From Leptolyngbya iicbica LK (GTDB lineage Bacteria > Cyanobacteriota > Cyanobacteriia > Phormidesmidales > Phormidesmidaceae), in NCBI RefSeq assembly GCF_004212215.1, contig NZ_QVFV01000001.1, positions 1,064,814 through 1,128,813 of the forward strand: 64,000 nt of DNA, read 5' to 3'. Below the pieces are notes generated by a model. It searched no databases and was not told where the DNA came from. It saw only the letters and a program-made list of their open reading frames with translations. Positions within the stretch are counted from its first letter, which is position 1; every line of letters starts with the position of its first letter. The position numbers and the translations under genes were made by a program. Positions 1 to 9,849 of this stretch are shown piece by piece.

Positions 1-1372
1 GCACCCGGCCATTTTCAACACGGTAGAATGGTGTCTCAATAAAGCCAAAGTCGTTGACTCGACCGTGGGTTGCTAATGAACCAATCAGGCCCGCATTCGG
101 CCCTTCCGGTGTTTCAATCGGGCAAATCCGACCGTAGTGAGAGGGATGAATATCACGCACTGCGAAGCCCGCCCGCTCACGGGTAAGACCACCAGGCCCC
201 AATGCACTCAAACGACGTTTGTGAGTTAACTCAGCTAGCGGATTCGTTTGATCCATAAACTGAGAAAGCTGGCTAGAACCGAAGAATTCTTTAATTGCCG
301 CGACTAAGGGCTTGGGGTTCACCAGCGAAGCCGGAGTCAACGATTCAGCATCGGAGACGGTCATTCGCTCCCGAATAATGCGCTCCAAACGATTGAGGCC
401 AACACGTACTTGGTTCTGCAGCAACTCACCGACTGATCGCACCCGGCGATTACCCAAGTGATCGATGTCATCGACCATGCCGATGTCGAATTCCAAGTTG
501 ATCAAGTAGTCGATCGCCGACAGAATATCGACTGGCGTCAACACTCGCGTCGTGTCGGGAATACTCAGTCGCAACTTGCGATTCAGCTTGTAGCGTCCGA
601 CTCGCCCTAAGTCGTAGCGTTTTGGGTCAAAGAAGCGGGACTCTAAAAGCTGTTGTCCCCCAGAAACTGTAGGCGGCTCACCGGGACGCAATTTGCGGTA
701 CAGCTCTAGCAGCGCTTCGTCTTCGCTAAACTGACCTTCCTTATCAATTGTCTTCTGAAAATATTCGGGATGGCGCAGCGAGTCAAAAATTTCCGCATCA
801 GTCAGCCCCAGAGCTTTCAACAGCACTTGCGCGGATATTTTGCGCGTCTTGTCAATCCGCACCCAAACCAAGTCGTTCTTATCTGTTTCAAACTTCAGCC
901 AAGCGCCTCGGTTTGGAATCAGATTCGCATTGTAAGTTCGGCGACCATTTTTGTCCGTATCCGCCTTGTAGTAAACACCTGGACTGCGGACGATCTGATT
1001 GACAATCACTCGCTCAGCACCGTTGATAATGAAGGTGCCGCGATCGGTCATCAACGGCAAGTCGCCAATAAAGACTTCCTGCTCTTTGATTTCACCCGTC
1101 TCCTTATTTATGAGACGAGTGGGCACGTACATTTGCACACCATAGGTAGCATCACGACGCTTAGCCTCGTCTACCATGTATTTGGGGCTCTTGAGCTTAT
1201 AGTCTTTGCCCACAAAATGGAGCTCTAACTTGCCCGTGTAGTCGGTGATGGGTGAGAAGCTGTCTAGTTCTTCGATCAGCCCCTCCTCCAAAAACCAGCG
1301 AAAGCTTGATCGCTGGATTTCAACTAGGTCAGGCAGAGTGAAGTTAGGTGCCGTGGCGATTTGTTCGGTCAT
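1..1372 (-). CDS. rpoB: DNA-directed RNA polymerase subunit beta (5' part)
   Basis: This is the N-terminal 457 codons of the RNA polymerase beta subunit; the gene runs off the left edge. The protein opens with [20 protein letters not shown] and contains the strongly conserved segments [39 protein letters not shown] and [20 protein letters not shown], the last two covering the rifampicin-binding region near residues 375-440. The start at 1372 follows a GAGGAGA ribosome-binding sequence seven bases upstream. tatD and rpsT lie upstream on the same strand, the usual cyanobacterial order, with rpoC1 expected beyond the edge. The reading frame is open throughout the visible part. Confidence 0.98.
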   Translation of the reverse strand, partial: MTEQIATAPNFTLPDLVEIQRSSFRWFLEEGLIEELDSFSPITDYTGKLELHFVGKDYKLKSPKYMVDEAKRRDATYGVQMYVPTRLINKETGEIKEQEVFIGDLPLMTDRGTFIINGAERVIVNQIVRSPGVYYKADTDKNGRRTYNANLIPNRGAWLKFETDKNDLVWVRIDKTRKISAQVLLKALGLTDAEIFDSLRHPEYFQKTIDKEGQFSEDEALLELYRKLRPGEPPTVSGGQQLLESRFFDPKRYDLGRVGRYKLNRKLRLSIPDTTRVLTPVDILSAIDYLINLEFDIGMVDDIDHLGNRRVRSVGELLQNQVRVGLNRLERIIRERMTVSDAESLTPASLVNPKPLVAAIKEFFGSSQLSQFMDQTNPLAELTHKRRLSALGPGGLTRERAGFAVRDIHPSHYGRICPIETPEGPNAGLIGSLATHGRVNDFGFIETPFYRVENGRV

Positions 1373-1842
1373 GCGTCTCCTCAGGCGGAAAAACCCTACA
1401 GTTTCTACAGTAAAGTCGCTATCTGCTTCACTCCTCCTGATCAATTAGGAACAGAGTAGAAGCCCAACGAATCTCAAAGCTGATAATTGGCGGTCGGTTG
1501 CGTCAAAGGGGCGAAGATATTTTCAATAAAATTCCAAACACTAAATCTTGATCCCATTTGGGGTAGAGTGATGAGCCGAGATGGCAGAGAACATGACAAA
1601 CATGGTTAAGCAGCAAATCACTTAAGACAGATGAGCCATCGAGTTCACAAGCGGGCATAACAGAAAAACCCTACAACTTCAACACCTCGGCCCGCTAGTT
1701 TTACACACTTCAAACAAGCTTAGCAAAAAAGAGCCCACCTACAGTCATTTGTCAACACCTATTTCATTAAGAACACGCTTGCCTTACTCCATCGTTTGAC
1801 CATCTATGACTCCCCAGTGGGCAGGTAATAGTCACGACGGAG
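1373..1842 (-). promoter_or_regulatory. rpoB upstream region with a direct repeat
   Basis: This 470-base stretch between tatD and rpoB contains no open reading frame I would defend. It should hold the promoter and leader of rpoB, because the gap is far longer than normal spacing inside an operon. The 13-mer GAAAAACCCTACA occurs exactly at 1388-1400, just upstream of the rpoB ribosome-binding site, and again at 1663-1675. I cannot place a -10 box or a terminator with confidence. Confidence 0.4.
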
Positions 1843-2637
1843 TCACAAGGTTACGCACGACGGCAGCTTGAACAGCAGTCGTGCATTTCGAGTCGTCTGT
1901 TCTGCCAGCCTTTCCAAAGACTCATGGCGGAGTGCTGCGAGGTAACTAGCGACGTGGAAAACATTTGCAGGCTGGTTACGACGCTCTTTGCGTTTAGGTA
2001 CAGGCGTCAAGAATGGACAGTCTGTCTCCACGAGAAGACGATTAGCAGGCACCATGACCGCTGATGCCTTGACTTGATGAGCATTTTTAAAGGTCACGAT
2101 ACCGCTAAAACTCACATAAAACCCAAGGTCTAAAAACTGCTGGGTTTCATCAGGAGTTCCAGCCCAACAGTGCATAACGCCATTCACAGCACCCACCTCA
2201 TCGTGAAAGGTCTGGATCAATTCAGCTGTTCGCTGGGCGGCATCTCGACAGTGGATGATGACCGGCAGATCTAGACGATGGGCAATCTCAAGTTGCGTCC
2301 AAAAGGCCTGCTCTTGGATCTCTCGATCCTTTGCCTTGTAAAAATCAAGCCCAGTTTCGCCGATGGCCACAACTCGCTTATCTGAGTTTGCCAGCGATTC
2401 AATGGTCGCAGCAATCGTCGGAGACCATTTATCCATATCCAATGGATGTAAGCCGATTGCGAGGGATACCTCGGGAAAGCGATCAGCGATCGCTTGCATG
2501 TCAGCAAACTCACTGGGTTCAACGCAAGAATGCACTAATTGAGTAACACCTTGAGCGCGCCAGGCAGCCGCAACCGCGTCCAAGTCTGGACTAAAATCAG
2601 CAAAGTTAATGTGAACGTGAGTGTCAATTAACTGCAT
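1843..2637 (-). CDS. tatD: TatD family hydrolase (metal-dependent deoxyribonuclease)
   Basis: The 264-residue protein is a TatD-type TIM-barrel metallohydrolase, a family linked to 3'-5' DNA exonuclease activity. The metal-binding set is complete: THVH at residues 6-9, GETGLDFY in the middle, IIHCRDA, the HCWAG histidine and the late ETDCPFL aspartate. The start ATG at 2637 puts the THVH motif at the expected N-terminal position; AGAGGAG lies about 15 bases upstream. It follows rpsT by 50 bases on the same strand and precedes rpoB, a conserved cyanobacterial arrangement. Nothing in it looks damaged. Confidence 0.95.
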   Translation of the reverse strand: MQLIDTHVHINFADFSPDLDAVAAAWRAQGVTQLVHSCVEPSEFADMQAIADRFPEVSLAIGLHPLDMDKWSPTIAATIESLANSDKRVVAIGETGLDFYKAKDREIQEQAFWTQLEIAHRLDLPVIIHCRDAAQRTAELIQTFHDEVGAVNGVMHCWAGTPDETQQFLDLGFYVSFSGIVTFKNAHQVKASAVMVPANRLLVETDCPFLTPVPKRKERRNQPANVFHVASYLAALRHESLERLAEQTTRNARLLFKLPSCVTL

Positions 2638-2687
2638 CGTGCAGTCATCATCTCCTCTAACAGCAATGCTTCGGCGTCCCTTTCAAG

Positions 2688-2993
2688 CTATGAGGCAACG
2701 GCGCCTTGAGTCTCGACAGTCTTCAACGCTTTACTCAAACGGGCCTTACGACGAGCACCAGCGTTGCGATGATAAACACCCCGCTTAACCGCTTTATCAA
2801 TCTGACTAAAGGCTTCAGATAGTGCTGATTGAGCGGCTTCTAAGGTTGTCGAATTTGGCTCAGCAATGTAAGCGTCTAACGCCACGAAATAGCGCTTAGA
2901 CAGCGTTTTCACCGCCGAGCGATAAGACTTATTACGCAATCGGTTACGTTCAGATACCTGGATGCGTTTAATTGCAGACTTGATATTTGCCAC
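2688..2993 (-). CDS. rpsT: 30S ribosomal protein S20
   Basis: This 101-residue, lysine- and arginine-rich protein is ribosomal protein S20, which binds 16S rRNA early in 30S assembly. The N-terminus [20 protein letters not shown] and the C-terminal block [20 protein letters not shown] are diagnostic. The start codon is GTG at 2993, the only one that yields the normal N-terminus. It is transcribed toward tatD and rpoB, with hisD divergent on the other side; the 209-base gap to hisD should hold both promoters. Confidence 0.97.
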   Translation of the reverse strand: MANIKSAIKRIQVSERNRLRNKSYRSAVKTLSKRYFVALDAYIAEPNSTTLEAAQSALSEAFSQIDKAVKRGVYHRNAGARRKARLSKALKTVETQGAVAS

Positions 2994-3202
2994 AGCTTGC
3001 CCAACTTCAACTAATCAACTGAACAGAAGAAATATAATAACATCAAATTCTCAACGCCGGATAATCGATGTGCGGATAGCCAAACAAAACCACGCTAAGC
3101 TATTAGGGCAGGTGAATTTTTCGCTTGCTTTGCTGAGGTTTGCTGGGATTACGTCTCACGCGATTTTGGCAGTATGGATATTCAAGTCAGGTTTTGTGCG
3201 AA

Positions 3203-4531
3203 ATGTTGCGCATTATCAACCAGTTAGCTGATGCTCGGGTCGAGTTGCAACGTATCTGTGAGCGCACCCACGATGAACAAGTCGTTCACAAAGAGGCGAC
3301 GGTTCGCGAGATTTTGCAAACCGTCCAGCGCAATGGCGATGAAGCGTTATTACAATACACTGCAGACTTTGACAAACAGCATTTAACGGTTGACCAACTC
3401 CGCATTCGCGGTTCCGAGATTGATGCGGCCTATCAACAAGTCTCAAAAGAGCTGATTGACGCCATTCGATTGGCCTGTAGGAACATTGAGCGTTTTCATC
3501 GCAAACGACTGCCTACCAGTTGGGTCGAGTTTGAAGGGGATGTCGTGCTAGGGAAGCGGTATCACCCAGTTGATAAGGCGGGTATTTACGTACCCGGCGG
3601 AAGAGCGGCGTATCCCAGTACGGTATTGATGAATGCGATACCAGCCCAAGTTGCTGGCGTAGAGCGCATTGTGATGGTGACGCCACCCGGCGCTGATGGC
3701 GCCATTAATCCTGCCGTCTTAGTTGCTGCGCAAGAGGCGGGAGTCAGTGAAATCTATCGTGTTGGGGGCGCGCAGGCGATCGCAGCCCTGGCTTATGGGA
3801 CACATACCATCCCCGCCGTTGACGTCATTACTGGCCCCGGCAATATTTATGTCACGCTGGCGAAGAAACAAGTGTTCGGCACGGTGGGAATTGATTCTCT
3901 GGCAGGGCCTTCAGAAGTACTGATTATTGCCGATCGCAGTGCCGATGCGACCCACGTAGCGACAGATTTACTGGCCCAGGCAGAACATGACCCGATGGCG
4001 GCGGCAATTCTGATTACGCCCGATGCGATTTTAGCTGAGCGCGTCGCGGCAGAGGTAGCTCGCCAACTCGAAGGACATCCCCGACAAACTTTGACTGAGA
4101 AATCGATTGCGAACTATGGCGTTGCGATCGTAGTAGATACGTTAGAGACTGCAGCCGAGCTATCAAATCAGTTTGCGCCAGAACACCTAGAGCTCGAGGT
4201 CAACGATCCCTGGAGCTTGCTAGAGAGCATTCGGCACGCAGGCGCAGTTTTCCTCGGCCATGCGACGCCAGAAGCCGTTGGCGATTATCTCGCTGGCCCC
4301 AACCATACTCTGCCCACATCCGGAGCCGCCCGCTATGCTTCACCGCTGAGCACAGAAACCTTCATGAAGCATTCGAGCTTAATTCAGTACTCACCGCGGG
4401 CATTGAGTGAAGTGTCGGACGCGATCGCCCGCTTAACCGAGGCCGAAGGCTTACCCTCCCACGGCGACTCAGTCAAATTTCGCACCCAGCCGCAAAACTT
4501 GCCTCGGCGAGAGTCTCGAGACGACATGTAA
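3203..4531 (+). CDS. hisD: Histidinol dehydrogenase
   Basis: HisD carries out the last two steps of histidine synthesis, oxidising L-histidinol to L-histidine with two NAD+. The 442-residue protein contains VDKAGIYVPGGRAAYPSTVL, ITGPGNIYVTLAKKQVFG, AGPSEVLIIAD, the zinc-site stretch LAQAEHDPMAAAIL and VGDYLAGPNHTLPTSGAARY. The frame is open further upstream, but the start at 3203 gives MLRIINQLADARVELQRI, the N-terminus I recall for cyanobacterial HisD; 21 added residues upstream look like leader sequence. The gene is monocistronic, divergent from rpsT and convergent with deoC. Confidence 0.95.
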   Translation: MLRIINQLADARVELQRICERTHDEQVVHKEATVREILQTVQRNGDEALLQYTADFDKQHLTVDQLRIRGSEIDAAYQQVSKELIDAIRLACRNIERFHRKRLPTSWVEFEGDVVLGKRYHPVDKAGIYVPGGRAAYPSTVLMNAIPAQVAGVERIVMVTPPGADGAINPAVLVAAQEAGVSEIYRVGGAQAIAALAYGTHTIPAVDVITGPGNIYVTLAKKQVFGTVGIDSLAGPSEVLIIADRSADATHVATDLLAQAEHDPMAAAILITPDAILAERVAAEVARQLEGHPRQTLTEKSIANYGVAIVVDTLETAAELSNQFAPEHLELEVNDPWSLLESIRHAGAVFLGHATPEAVGDYLAGPNHTLPTSGAARYASPLSTETFMKHSSLIQYSPRALSEVSDAIARLTEAEGLPSHGDSVKFRTQPQNLPRRESRDDM

Positions 4532-4568
4532 GCTAGCGATCGCAGTTCATGGTACCGAGCCAGCGACT

Positions 4569-5261
4569 TTAGCCTGCGGCCAACGCTTCCTGCTGTTGAA
4601 TGAGCTCTGGCCCTCGCGAAGTCCCAATCCGGTTAGCCCCTGCCTGTACCAGTCGCAAGGCCTGTTCTGCTGTGCGGATGCCGCCTGAAGCTTTAATACC
4701 CACTCGGCCCCGTGAGCATTCATGCAGTTGACGCACTGCTTCGACGGTGGCTCCCCCTTGCCAGCCGGTACTGGTTTTCAAAAAGCTAGCTCCAGCGTCC
4801 ATGCAGAGATCAGCTGCCGTTTTGAGCTCGCTGGGGGTTAATACGCTCGTTTCCAGAATGGTTTTCACCACAACATTGGTAGCTTCACAAATTTCAGCAA
4901 TTTCGCGATGGACCCGATCGTGCTGTCCCGACTTCAACCAACCAAGATTAATGACCACATCTAGCTCGGTCGCCCCCAGTTCAACCGCTTCCTGAGCTTC
5001 ATACAGTTTGCAACCCGAAGTGGTGGCCCCGGTCGGAAATCCAATCACTGTACAAATTGCGATCGCCTTTCCCTGTAGCTGTTCGCGCGCTAAGGCAACA
5101 TGGGTCGGTAACACACAAACCGCGGCAAACTGATAGCGATCGCAGTCGTCACACCATTGCCTTACCTGCTCGGGTGTTGCTGTCGGCACGAGCAAAGAGT
5201 GGTCGATCAATGGTGCGAGATCGACCTGCGGCAAATCGCGCAAAGCAGCATAACTATCCAT
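4569..5261 (-). CDS. deoC: Deoxyribose-phosphate aldolase
   Basis: DeoC cleaves 2-deoxy-D-ribose 5-phosphate to glyceraldehyde 3-phosphate and acetaldehyde in deoxynucleoside breakdown. The 230-residue protein has the class I aldolase lysines: VKTILET in the centre and the Schiff-base lysine in [10 protein letters not shown] near residue 190. [15 protein letters not shown] at the N-terminus and [17 protein letters not shown] also fit. It is convergent with hisD and divergent from the glycosyltransferase at 5422, with 160 bases between them for promoters. No other deo gene is in the window. Confidence 0.95.
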   Translation of the reverse strand: MDSYAALRDLPQVDLAPLIDHSLLVPTATPEQVRQWCDDCDRYQFAAVCVLPTHVALAREQLQGKAIAICTVIGFPTGATTSGCKLYEAQEAVELGATELDVVINLGWLKSGQHDRVHREIAEICEATNVVVKTILETSVLTPSELKTAADLCMDAGASFLKTSTGWQGGATVEAVRQLHECSRGRVGIKASGGIRTAEQALRLVQAGANRIGTSRGPELIQQQEALAAG

Positions 5262-5421
5262 AAACCATCAAGAGAGGCAACAGTATGTTCCATGGATATT
5301 AACTTACTGTGAAGCTTATCCCAGAGTTGCCGATGTCTGAGTCGCAATGAAGAGAATCTAACTTAGAGCGGGAATGCTTAAAACGAGTTAACGCAGTCTC
5401 TCTGTTGAGTGGAGTAGTTTC

Positions 5422-6351
5422 ATGCCCCCACCGCGCATTTCAGCGATCATCTGCACTCACAATCGCGATGACTATTTAGGTGCGGCCATTGACAGCCTGC
5501 TACAGCAAGATTTTGACGACTATGAAGTGATCGTGGTCGATAACGCCTCAACCGATCAAACCCGAACTGTCGTTGAGTCTCGGTTGCCACATCCAAGATT
5601 GCAATACATTTACGAGTCAACGCTAGGCTTATCAGCTGCTCGCAATGCTGGCGCTCAGGTTGCTCAAGGGGCAATTTTGGCCTATCTCGATGACGATGCT
5701 GAGGCGAGTCGAGGCTGGCTCTCGGCACTGCTGGAAATCTATGAGCAGAATCCCAAGGTAGCGATCGCCGGTGGCCGCGTCACTCTCATCTGGCCTGAAA
5801 ACCAAACTCCACCTAAATGGCTCTCAGACAATATGGCAGGTAATTTAGGCGCATACGACCTTGGCGATGAGATCACCTACATCACCCAGCCAGGACTCAC
5901 CCCACGAGGGCTGAATTATTCCATCAAGGCTGATTTTCTCCAAAAAATTGGCGGCTTCGATGTCAATTTAGGGCGGGTCGGTAAAAATCTGCTCTCCAAC
6001 GAAGAACTATATATGACCGAAAAAGCGCTGCAATTGGGCTATCAGGTCGCCTATTTGCCCAACGCACTCGTGGCTCACAACGTGGCTCCCAATCGGCTTG
6101 CCCCGTCGTGGTTCATGAGTCGCAGTTGGTGGCAGGGCATTAGCGAATGTTATCGCGAGCAGGTTGCCGGTCGATCAGGTGTGCATCAGTTGCAAGCTGG
6201 CGGTGAACGACTACTTCGCGGTTTATATAAAACGCTCAAGTATCTGCCCGACCCAGCGCAGCGATTTGAGAATTTGCTGTATGCCTATGGCCAAGTTGGG
6301 TACCTTAGCAGTGTCGTGAGAGCCATGCTAAAGCCTGCCTCTACGGGATAA
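5422..6351 (+). CDS. Glycosyltransferase family 2 protein
   Basis: The 309-residue protein is a GT-A fold, inverting family 2 glycosyltransferase. It starts with ISAIICTHNRDDYLGAAIDS, has VIVVDNASTDQT for the nucleotide-binding aspartates, GLSAARNAGA, and the DXD-type acidic cluster AYLDDDAEA for metal and sugar nucleotide. The C-terminal third includes NEELYMTEKALQLGY. No membrane segment is evident, so it should act at the cytoplasmic side. It begins a plus-strand run with a second family 2 glycosyltransferase and a hexapeptide acetyltransferase, which suggests surface or exported polysaccharide synthesis. The sugar donor and acceptor cannot be read from the sequence. Confidence 0.88.
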   Translation: MPPPRISAIICTHNRDDYLGAAIDSLLQQDFDDYEVIVVDNASTDQTRTVVESRLPHPRLQYIYESTLGLSAARNAGAQVAQGAILAYLDDDAEASRGWLSALLEIYEQNPKVAIAGGRVTLIWPENQTPPKWLSDNMAGNLGAYDLGDEITYITQPGLTPRGLNYSIKADFLQKIGGFDVNLGRVGKNLLSNEELYMTEKALQLGYQVAYLPNALVAHNVAPNRLAPSWFMSRSWWQGISECYREQVAGRSGVHQLQAGGERLLRGLYKTLKYLPDPAQRFENLLYAYGQVGYLSSVVRAMLKPASTG

Positions 6352-6472
6352 GCGCATGACCCTCACGTTCATGCGAGTCCATCACCATCTAGCACTCATC
6401 CCTATTCCTCTTAAATATCGGTTCTGCAATTAGTCGTTTTTGCCCTATCTATTCATGACTCAAGAATCTCCC

Positions 6473-7432
6473 ATGACTTCTAAACTGCCAGTTTCAGTGC
6501 TCATTCCGGCCAAAAATGAGGAAGAAAACCTGCCCGCCTGTCTAACTAGCGTGGCGCGGGCTGATGAGGTCTTTGTGGTCGATTCGCAGAGCGAAGACCG
6601 CTCGATCGAAATTTGCGAAGAATACGGCGCTCAAGTCGTGCAGTTTCACTTCAACGGTCGCTGGCCAAAGAAGAAGAACTGGTCATTAGATAATCTGCCG
6701 TTCAAGCATGACTGGGTGCTGATTGTGGATTGCGACGAGCGGATTACTGATGAGCTGTGGGATGAGATTGCCGAAGCGATTCAAAAACCCGGCTACAGCG
6801 GTTACTACTTAAATCGTCGGGTCTTTTTCCTGGGCAAGTGGATCCGCTTTGGGGGCAAATATCCCGACTGGAATTTGCGACTATTTCGCCATGCTCACGG
6901 GCGCTACGAAAACCTGCACACCGAGGAAATTCGCAATACGGGCGACAACGAGGTACATGAACACGTGGTGGTGGAAAGCGGTGAAGTCGGCTATCTCAAG
7001 AACGATATGCTGCACATTGACTTCCGGGACCTGTTCCACTGGCTGCAACGCCATAACCGCTATTCCAATTGGGAAGCTCGGGTTTATTACAACATCCTCA
7101 ATGGCATGGGCGAGGACGGCACGATTGGTGCGAATTTATTTGGGGACTCGGTACAGCGCAAGCGCTTCTTGAAAAAGATTTGGGTTCGCTTGCCGTTTAA
7201 ACCGACTCTGCGATTTATCCTCTTCTATTTCCTGCGTCTAGGTTTTTTGGATGGCCGGGCGGGCTATATTTATGGCCGCTTGTTGAGCCAGTATGAGTAC
7301 CAAATTGGCGTCAAGCTGTTTGAATTGCAAGAGTTTGGGGGGCAACTCAACGTGCAAAAGTCGGATGCGGCTGAACCGACAGCAGAGGCGGAGCAATCGC
7401 CTGCGATCGCCTCTGCCAAAGCGCAAAGCTAG
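6473..7432 (+). CDS. Glycosyltransferase family 2 protein (WaaE-like)
   Basis: This family 2 glycosyltransferase is of the short WaaE/KdtX-like type. It begins LPVSVLIPAKNEEENLPACL, has DEVFVVDSQSEDRS and the metal-binding DWVLIVDCDERI, and then the family's typical GRWPKKKNWSLDN segment. The frame is also open from a TTG at 6440 and an ATG at 6455; I prefer ATG 6473 because homologues begin only a few residues before the LPVSVLIPAKNEE strand, giving 319 residues. The C-terminal tail is rich in alanine and glutamate and probably disordered. It is followed after eight bases by the acetyltransferase gene, so the two are probably co-transcribed. Confidence 0.88.
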   Translation: MTSKLPVSVLIPAKNEEENLPACLTSVARADEVFVVDSQSEDRSIEICEEYGAQVVQFHFNGRWPKKKNWSLDNLPFKHDWVLIVDCDERITDELWDEIAEAIQKPGYSGYYLNRRVFFLGKWIRFGGKYPDWNLRLFRHAHGRYENLHTEEIRNTGDNEVHEHVVVESGEVGYLKNDMLHIDFRDLFHWLQRHNRYSNWEARVYYNILNGMGEDGTIGANLFGDSVQRKRFLKKIWVRLPFKPTLRFILFYFLRLGFLDGRAGYIYGRLLSQYEYQIGVKLFELQEFGGQLNVQKSDAAEPTAEAEQSPAIASAKAQS

Positions 7433-7440
7433 GCACCACA

Positions 7441-8049
7441 ATGCCTGAATCTTCGCGCCCCCAACCACTAAATGCCATTTCCGCTGAGCCCAATGCATCA
7501 GCCTGGGTTGATCTGCGCCAGTATGATCAGTCGTGGTATTCGCCAGGGCAACCAAAATGGCTAGTTTTGCTGTGGTGGCTGGTGCAGGCGGTGGTCTTTC
7601 CACTCACGCTGCATGCGCATCATGCGCCACGGCGCACCTTGCTACGGTGGTTTGGGGCGCAGGTTGGGCAGGGAGTCGTCATTCGTCCCTCGGCGCGATT
7701 TCACTATCCCTGGAAGGTGACCATCGGTGACTATAGCTGGATTGGCAGCGGGGTAGAGTTCTACAGCCTGGGCGAGATCCACATCGGCAGTCACTGTGTC
7801 GTGTCACAAAACAGTTACCTCTGTACGGGGTCGCATGATCCCAGCGATCGCGCCTTTGGGTTACAGGTCGCCCCGATTACCGTAGAAGATGGCGCGTGGA
7901 TTGCGGCTGGCTGCTTTGTAGGCCCAGGCGTGACCATTGGCGCAAACAGCATCGTCGGAGCTCGCAGTAATGTGTTTGGGGATTTACCACCAGGGCAGAT
8001 TTGTCTGGGTAGCCCTTGCCGTCCGGTCAAACCTCGCATGATGAACTAA
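7441..8049 (+). CDS. WcaF/HpsU-like hexapeptide acetyltransferase
   Basis: The 202-residue protein is a left-handed beta-helix acyltransferase of the WcaF type, which O-acetylates sugars of exported polysaccharides. Hexapeptide turns are visible in VTIGDYSWIGSGVEF, GEIHIGSHCVVSQNSYLCTG and GVTIGANSIVGARSNVFGD. SHDPSDRAF follows the catalytic-histidine region, as in colanic-acid acetyltransferases. A tryptophan-rich N-terminal segment may touch the membrane. The closest cyanobacterial named relative I recall is HpsU of the hormogonium polysaccharide system; that match is from memory only. The gene starts eight bases after the glycosyltransferase stop, which supports joint work on one glycan. 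Confidence 0.87.
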   Translation: MPESSRPQPLNAISAEPNASAWVDLRQYDQSWYSPGQPKWLVLLWWLVQAVVFPLTLHAHHAPRRTLLRWFGAQVGQGVVIRPSARFHYPWKVTIGDYSWIGSGVEFYSLGEIHIGSHCVVSQNSYLCTGSHDPSDRAFGLQVAPITVEDGAWIAAGCFVGPGVTIGANSIVGARSNVFGDLPPGQICLGSPCRPVKPRMMN

Positions 8050-8122
8050 TCAAGCCATCGTCGGCCGCGACGATGATTCCGGTCTCTGGGATAATGAGCT
8101 TGCTCCTATTAGTGCGATCGCG

Positions 8123-9028
8123 ATGACCTCAGTAAAAGCGAATACTCCCACTGCCTGGTGGCGACGACTAAAGCCAAAAGGACAGGGGGCGAATATCTCG
8201 GTGCTCTTTATGCTGATGGGCATCGTGATCACTGGCGGCTTTATCTTGATTGCGCTGCTGGCGCCAGTGTTGCAATCTTGGGGGGTTTTACAAGATCCCA
8301 CTGCCGCTCTCCAAAATCCCGTCCATCAGCCACCGTCGCCCGAACATTTACTCGGGACGACACGCCAGGGCTACGATGTGCTCTCTCGGGTGCTGTTTGG
8401 CACTCGGGCGGCTTGGCAAGTGGTCTTGCTCGCGACCCTAATGAGTGTCTTTATCGGGGTGCCCATTGGCATGTTGAGCGGTTATCGCGGGGGCAAACTC
8501 GATCGCGTCCTGCTATTTTTCATGGACACGATTTACACGCTGCCGGGACTGTTGTTGTCCGTCACGCTGGCGTTTGTGGTCGGTCGGGGAGTGCTGAATG
8601 CGGCGATCGCCCTCAGTATTGCTTACATTCCCCAGTACTACCGGGTGGTGCGCAACCACACGGTCAGCGTCAAGACGGAACTCTTCATCGAAGCTGCTCA
8701 AGCTATGGGGGCTCCGACCTGGACGGTGCTGAGCCGCTATCTGTTTTTGAATGTGGTGCAGAGTATTCCGGTGCTGTTTACGCTGAATGCCGCCGACGCC
8801 ATTCTCATTTTGGGAGGTCTGGGCTTTCTCGGTTTGGGTTTGCCGGAGCAGACCCCTGAGTGGGGCGCTGATATTCGTCAAGCCTTAGATGCGTTGCCCA
8901 CAGGCATTTGGTGGACGGCACTGTTTCCAGGACTGGCGTTAACGCTGATGGTGACGGGGCTGTCGTTAGTGGGGGAAGGGTTAAACGAACTCGTCAATCC
9001 GTTGCTGCGGCGCGAAAACTGGAAGTAG
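8123..9028 (+). CDS. ABC transporter permease, DppC/OppC family
   Basis: The 301-residue protein is the second-type permease of a peptide/nickel ABC importer. It has one N-terminal membrane helix, then the family's LLGTTRQGYDVLSRVLFGTR segment, and the binding-protein-dependent transport domain with the EAA loop EAAQAMGAPTWTVLSRYLF that contacts the ATPase. LGGLGFLGLGLPEQTPEWGA near the C-terminus is typical of DppC. No partner permease, ATPase or binding protein is adjacent, which is common in cyanobacteria, where these subunits are scattered. The substrate cannot be told. Confidence 0.9.
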   Translation: MTSVKANTPTAWWRRLKPKGQGANISVLFMLMGIVITGGFILIALLAPVLQSWGVLQDPTAALQNPVHQPPSPEHLLGTTRQGYDVLSRVLFGTRAAWQVVLLATLMSVFIGVPIGMLSGYRGGKLDRVLLFFMDTIYTLPGLLLSVTLAFVVGRGVLNAAIALSIAYIPQYYRVVRNHTVSVKTELFIEAAQAMGAPTWTVLSRYLFLNVVQSIPVLFTLNAADAILILGGLGFLGLGLPEQTPEWGADIRQALDALPTGIWWTALFPGLALTLMVTGLSLVGEGLNELVNPLLRRENWK

Positions 9029-9109
9029 TACACCAAAACATGACGAGCAGTGGCGATAGATGTTGGGAGGAATTGCTTTGGCGATCGCGAGTCGGATTCT
9101 GCAAATTAA

Positions 9110-9580
9110 TCACGGTTTGAAGCGATCGCGGTCAAACCCATGGCGATGTCTCAGCTTGAGCAATTGCATAAACACCGAGGACAAGGTCGCCGTTGATAAC
9201 CCCAGCATCAAGATGCCACTGATGGCTTCCATAGCGCCCAAAATTCGCCAAGGCTCAGTCATGACAATGTCGCCATAGCCCAGCGTCGCGAAGTTGACGG
9301 CGGAGTGATAGAAAGCATCGTCGTATTGCTCAAACTGACCGACTAAGACAAATACGAGCGCCCACAACCCGACTTGCACCAGTGAACTCGCTAACAGGAA
9401 GAACAACGTAACACTGAGGACGACAAACCCACCCCATAGCCGCTCTTCCTGTTGCACTCGCCGTCTTAGCTTAAATCGCTTGGAAAGAAAGCCAATTAAC
9501 GCCGAAATCGAAAACGCCTGAACGGTTTGGCCGAGCAAAAACATCATCAGACTGATGAGCAATACAAAGAGATAGTCCAC
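9110..9580 (-). CDS. Two-helix potassium channel family protein
   Basis: The 156-residue membrane protein has a pore-loop signature, FATLGYGDIV, whose TLGYGD is the K+ selectivity filter. About four hydrophobic segments are visible: one at the N-terminus, one near residues 50-80 that could be two helices, and one after the filter. The C-terminus is basic and short, with no ligand-binding domain. The start is GTG at 9580. It is convergent with the ABC permease gene upstream and divergent from the secreted protein at 9850. It could also be a regulatory channel-like protein; ion selectivity is inferred from the filter alone. Confidence 0.82.
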   Translation of the reverse strand: MDYLFVLLISLMMFLLGQTVQAFSISALIGFLSKRFKLRRRVQQEERLWGGFVVLSVTLFFLLASSLVQVGLWALVFVLVGQFEQYDDAFYHSAVNFATLGYGDIVMTEPWRILGAMEAISGILMLGLSTATLSSVFMQLLKLRHRHGFDRDRFKP

Positions 9581-9849
9581 AGAACGAATTGGCTTTGCCC
9601 TGAAGGTCAGCCACCAGCTTAAGAAAGTTCATGTTATGCCAGATCGGCAACCTGCATCCATCTTCAAAAACAGTGCAGGTGATAACTTGCGCGTGAGCAA
9701 GCTACTCAACGTTACTCAAGCTCGTGCCGTTAACAGATCTGTAACCGCTGACGTGCAGAAGATGACTTCTGCCATGCTGATAGGACATCCCAGGTTTTTA
9801 CCGAATTGTTGGTAATCCTCTCCAGGCTGTGTAGTGAGGCAAGAACAGT

